Of a stretch of 9,568 nucleotides of DNA, positions 7,431-9,568 are shown piece after piece; position 1 is the stretch's first letter; each line of letters starts with the position of its first letter. The DNA comes from JBBSVE01 sp038233815 (GTDB lineage: Bacteria > Pseudomonadota > Alphaproteobacteria > Rhodobacterales > Rhodobacteraceae), in assembly GCA_038233815.1 (NCBI GenBank), contig JBBSVE010000113.1, positions 1 to 9,568 of the forward strand. Direction: 5' to 3'. The translations under genes and the position numbers were made by a program. A model generated the notes under the pieces. It saw only the letters and a list, made by a program, of their open reading frames with translations. It did not search any database and was not told the DNA's origin.

Positions 7431-7672
7431 AAACATGACCTTCGTGTCGTGACCCCCATGCCGGCAAGTGGCTCCTGTGAAGAGGCTGGTCGCACATCCT
7501 TAATCAATGCTGAGAGTCGGCGCCCTTCCCGTTGAAGCCGGCATGATCGGGCGCCCGGCTATTATGTCGCGGAACCGCTTGCCCGACTGAGCCTTCTCAA
7601 TAAGCAATGTGCGGGATTTGCAGCGGACAGGATTTGCGCGTCGTGAACCTGTCCATCGGGAGGAACGCTCCG
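7431..7672. other. Intergenic region between the lactonase and the SDR gene
   Basis: This 242-bp gap holds no convincing gene. CATGCCGGC at 7457-7465 and GCCGGCATG at 7537-7545 are exact inverted 9-bp arms, 71 bp apart. A 10-bp palindrome CGGGCGCCCG is at 7548-7557. TATTAT at 7560-7565 resembles a -10 box, but the nearest TTGAAG (7532-7537) is 22 bases away, too far for a normal promoter. No hairpin with a T-run was found, so the end of the upstream operon and the start of the next transcript stay unresolved. Confidence 0.5.
7658..7663 (+). promoter_or_regulatory. Ribosome binding site that sets the SDR start at 7673
   Basis: GGGAGG lies 9 bases before ATG 7673. It favours that start over the in-frame ATG at 7607, whose extra 22 residues do not match the SDR fold. 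The Rossmann strand begins right after residue 1 of the shorter form. Confidence 0.75.
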
Positions 7673-8665
7673 ATGTCCAGAATAGCGGTGATTACGGGGG
7701 CCGGCGCCGGTGTGGGCCGCGCAACGGCGCGGGAATTTGCCCGACAGGGCTACGATGTGGCGCTTCTGTCGCGCGACCCGGAGCGGCTCGACCGGGCGGC
7801 GGAGGAGGCGCGGGACGAGGGCGTCCGCGCACTTGCGATCCCGACGGATGTGGCCGATGCAGCGGCGGTCGAGGCGGCTGCAGATCGCGTCGAGGCCGAT
7901 CTCGGGCCGATCGACGTCTGGGTGAATGTCGCGATGGCCACGGTATTTTCGCCGGTATCCAGGCTCTCGGCGGCGGAGGTCGAGCGGGGAACCCGCGTCA
8001 CATACCTCGGTCAGGTGCATGGCATGATGGCGGCGTTGAGGCGGATGCGGGTCCGCAACCGCGGCACCATCGTCAATGTGGGCTCCGCGCTGGCCTACCG
8101 GTCCGTGCCGCTCCAGTCGATCTATTGTGGCGCGAAGGCCGCGATCCGGGGCTTTTCCGACAGTCTGCGGAGCGAGATGATCCACGACCGGCTCCGCGTG
8201 CATCTGACGATGGTCGACCTGCCGGCGATCAACACGCCGCAATTCGACTGGGCCTTGAACAAGATGGGCCGCAAGGCCAAGCCCGTCGCCCCGATCTTCG
8301 AGCCGGAAGTCGCGGCGCGCGCCATTTTCTTTGCCGCCACGCACAGGCGGCGCGATGTCTGGGTCGGCTGGCCGACGGTCAAGGCGATCCTCGCCAACCG
8401 TATCGCACCCGGCATGATCGACCGCTATCTCGCCACTGCGGGATATTCGGGCCAACTGGCCGACCAGCCGACGGCACCCGATGCGCCTGCCAACCTTTTC
8501 GAGCCGGTGGCGGGCGACTATGCGGCGCATGGACGGTTCGATGACCGCGCGCGGGGCCGAAGCTGGGAGGTGTTCACCGATCGTCACAAGGCGGCATTTC
8601 TTGTGCTCGCTTCCATCGGCGTCGCGGCGGCCGTCCACCGGCTGGCAAAACGGCTTTCGATCTGA
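7673..8665 (+). CDS. Short-chain dehydrogenase/reductase with hydrophobic C-terminal tail
   Basis: A 330-residue classical SDR. TGAGAGVG (T8-G15) binds the NAD(P) cofactor. The catalytic set is S138, Y151 and K155 (YCGAK), with the normal 13-residue Ser-Tyr spacing. The usual Asn-Asn-Ala motif reads Asn-Val-Ala-Met (N85-M88). The protein is longer than the common 250 residues. The extra part ends in a hydrophobic stretch (about 307-321) followed by basic residues, which looks like a C-terminal membrane anchor. The substrate is unknown. The gene lies 21 bp before the cyoA-like gene, in the same direction, so the two are probably co-transcribed, and a membrane-attached oxidoreductase beside a quinol oxidase would fit. 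The SDR call is firm, the anchor moderate and the role unknown. Confidence 0.9.
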   Translation: MSRIAVITGAGAGVGRATAREFARQGYDVALLSRDPERLDRAAEEARDEGVRALAIPTDVADAAAVEAAADRVEADLGPIDVWVNVAMATVFSPVSRLSAAEVERGTRVTYLGQVHGMMAALRRMRVRNRGTIVNVGSALAYRSVPLQSIYCGAKAAIRGFSDSLRSEMIHDRLRVHLTMVDLPAINTPQFDWALNKMGRKAKPVAPIFEPEVAARAIFFAATHRRRDVWVGWPTVKAILANRIAPGMIDRYLATAGYSGQLADQPTAPDAPANLFEPVAGDYAAHGRFDDRARGRSWEVFTDRHKAAFLVLASIGVAAAVHRLAKRLSI

Positions 8666-8673
8666 CGTGGTGC

Positions 8674-8680
8674 GGAGGGG
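8674..8680 (+). promoter_or_regulatory. Strong ribosome binding site for the start at 8687
   Basis: GGAGGGG lies 6 bases before ATG 8687. It supports this start even though it gives an unusually long N-terminus before the lipoprotein signal. The alternative GTG at 8801 has no comparable site in front of it. Confidence 0.6.
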
Positions 8681-8686
8681 TGTGTG

Positions 8687-9568
8687 ATGTATCGGACCGG
8701 ATGCGCAATCGGTGGCAGGGATGACATCGCCGCGGTGCCCGTCTGGGGCGATAACCTGCCGGTCCGTCCCGCCCTGCCCTGCCGAACCGGACCGTGGCGC
8801 GTGGGGCCCCGTCTGCCGGTCGTGATCGGGGTGTTGGGTCTGATGCTCGCCGGCTGCACGCCCGGGGCGGTCCATCTCAGCTTTCTTGACCCGCAGGGGC
8901 CGGTCGCGGATGCGCAACGCTGGCATTTTTATGAGGTGCTGGGGATCATGGCGATCCTGGTGGCGGGGCCGATCTTCGTTCTGCTTCCGTTCTGGGCGTG
9001 GCGCTACCGTTATGGCAACGACGCGCCGAAATACACGCCGAAGTGGGAATATTCCCGCCTGCTCGAGATCATGGCGTGGAGCGGGCCTATCGTGATCGTG
9101 GCGCTGCTGTCGTTTTTCGTCTGGCGCGACAGTCACAGGCTCGATCCCTACAAGGCCTTGGCATCGAACCGGCCGCCGCTGACCGTGCAGGTGATCGGCT
9201 ACGATTGGAAATGGCTTTTCATCTATCCCGAGGAAGGGATCGCCAGCATTGGCACGCTCGCCCTCCCCGTAGGACGGCCAGTGGTGCTGCATCTGACCTC
9301 CGCCACGGTGATGCAATCGCTGTTCGTGCCCGCACTCGGCAGCCAGATCTATGCCATGGGGGGCATGGTCACGACGCTGAACCTCGAGGCCAGCCGGCCC
9401 GGGCGATTTCTGGGCGAGAACACGATGTATAGCGGCGACGGCTTTCACCAGCAGAAGTTCACCGCAGTCGGCATGACACCCGACGATTTCGCGACCTGGG
9501 TGCAAAAGGCGCAGCAAACGGGCAGGCCGCTGGACGCGCGGACCCTGCCGATCAGCGCACGGCCATCG
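8687..9568 (+). CDS. cyoA: Cytochrome bo-type ubiquinol oxidase subunit II (partial, runs off the window)
   Basis: The 294 residues visible are open at the window end. The order is a long N-terminus, a hydrophobic signal ending in the lipobox LMLAGC (C57), two membrane helices (about 83-105 and 126-146), then a periplasmic cupredoxin domain. VIGYDWKWLFIYPEEGIA and LFVPALGSQIYAMGGM match the subunit II signature of quinol oxidases. The CuA ligands (two Cys, His, Met) of cytochrome c oxidases are absent: the region reads MYSGDGFHQQKF, as in CyoA. The complex oxidises quinol and reduces O2 at the inner membrane, and this subunit is a membrane-anchored lipoprotein. The rest of the operon (subunits I, III, IV) is expected downstream but not seen. 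The 38 residues before V39 are unusual; a start at GTG 8801 would give a standard 19-residue signal. Confidence 0.92.
   Translation, partial: MYRTGCAIGGRDDIAAVPVWGDNLPVRPALPCRTGPWRVGPRLPVVIGVLGLMLAGCTPGAVHLSFLDPQGPVADAQRWHFYEVLGIMAILVAGPIFVLLPFWAWRYRYGNDAPKYTPKWEYSRLLEIMAWSGPIVIVALLSFFVWRDSHRLDPYKALASNRPPLTVQVIGYDWKWLFIYPEEGIASIGTLALPVGRPVVLHLTSATVMQSLFVPALGSQIYAMGGMVTTLNLEASRPGRFLGENTMYSGDGFHQQKFTAVGMTPDDFATWVQKAQQTGRPLDARTLPISARPS

Noticed and set aside
7571..7600. GGAAC at 7571-7575 as the -35 of an EcfG-type stress promoter
   Set aside because: The expected GTT-type -10 element is not found at the proper 16-18 base spacing.
9400..9460. The oxidase subunit as a cytochrome c oxidase (CuA-containing) subunit II
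   Set aside because: The Cys, His and Met copper ligands are absent, and the surrounding sequence matches the quinol oxidase type.
7562..9517. A long open frame on the minus strand opposite the SDR and cyoA genes
   Set aside because: Its translation is rich in Arg, His and Pro with no recognisable domain, and it mirrors two well-supported plus-strand genes. Long antisense frames are common in GC-rich DNA.

Overview
The window is GC-rich (codons mostly end in G or C), every recognisable gene is on the plus strand, and the families point to an alphaproteobacterium. I cannot name a genus. The supporting signs are an IS481-type transposase remnant, a pyruvate-oxidase-like ThDP enzyme, a GMC/gluconate-2-dehydrogenase pair and a CyoA-type quinol oxidase subunit, arranged as one accessory respiratory and sugar-oxidation island.

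Layout. Positions 1-136 hold the decayed 3' end of an IS481-family transposase, with an in-frame stop and a 17-bp tandem duplication. Positions 137-304 are a short leader with a perfect 14-bp palindrome. A very compact operon follows: a pyruvate-oxidase-like ThDP enzyme (305-2095), an enolase-superfamily protein whose metal site looks damaged (2100-3170), an unrecognised polytopic membrane protein built from two homologous halves (3160-4143), a gluconate 2-dehydrogenase subunit 3-like protein (4130-4801), a GMC flavoprotein dehydrogenase with a Cys triad (4798-6507) and an SMP-30/gluconolactonase (6546-7430). Several of these genes overlap by 4-14 bp. After a 242-bp gap come a short-chain dehydrogenase with a hydrophobic C-terminal tail (7673-8665) and the start of a cytochrome bo-type quinol oxidase operon (cyoA-like, 8687 to the window edge).

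How the genes may work together (inference). The GMC dehydrogenase with its small partner could oxidise a sugar or polyol to a lactone. The SMP-30 protein would hydrolyse the lactone to the acid. An enolase-superfamily dehydratase would normally act next on the acid, and the ThDP enzyme could oxidise pyruvate to acetate. Both the GMC pair and pyruvate oxidase-type enzymes commonly give electrons to quinone, and the gene set runs into a quinol oxidase, so the island reads as substrate dehydrogenases placed beside their own terminal oxidase.

The most unusual parts are the duplicated membrane protein, which carries a repeated histidine pattern and sits where a cytochrome c or membrane anchor subunit would be expected, and the enolase-superfamily protein, which keeps its Lys and Asp/His residues but has lost the usual first metal ligand.
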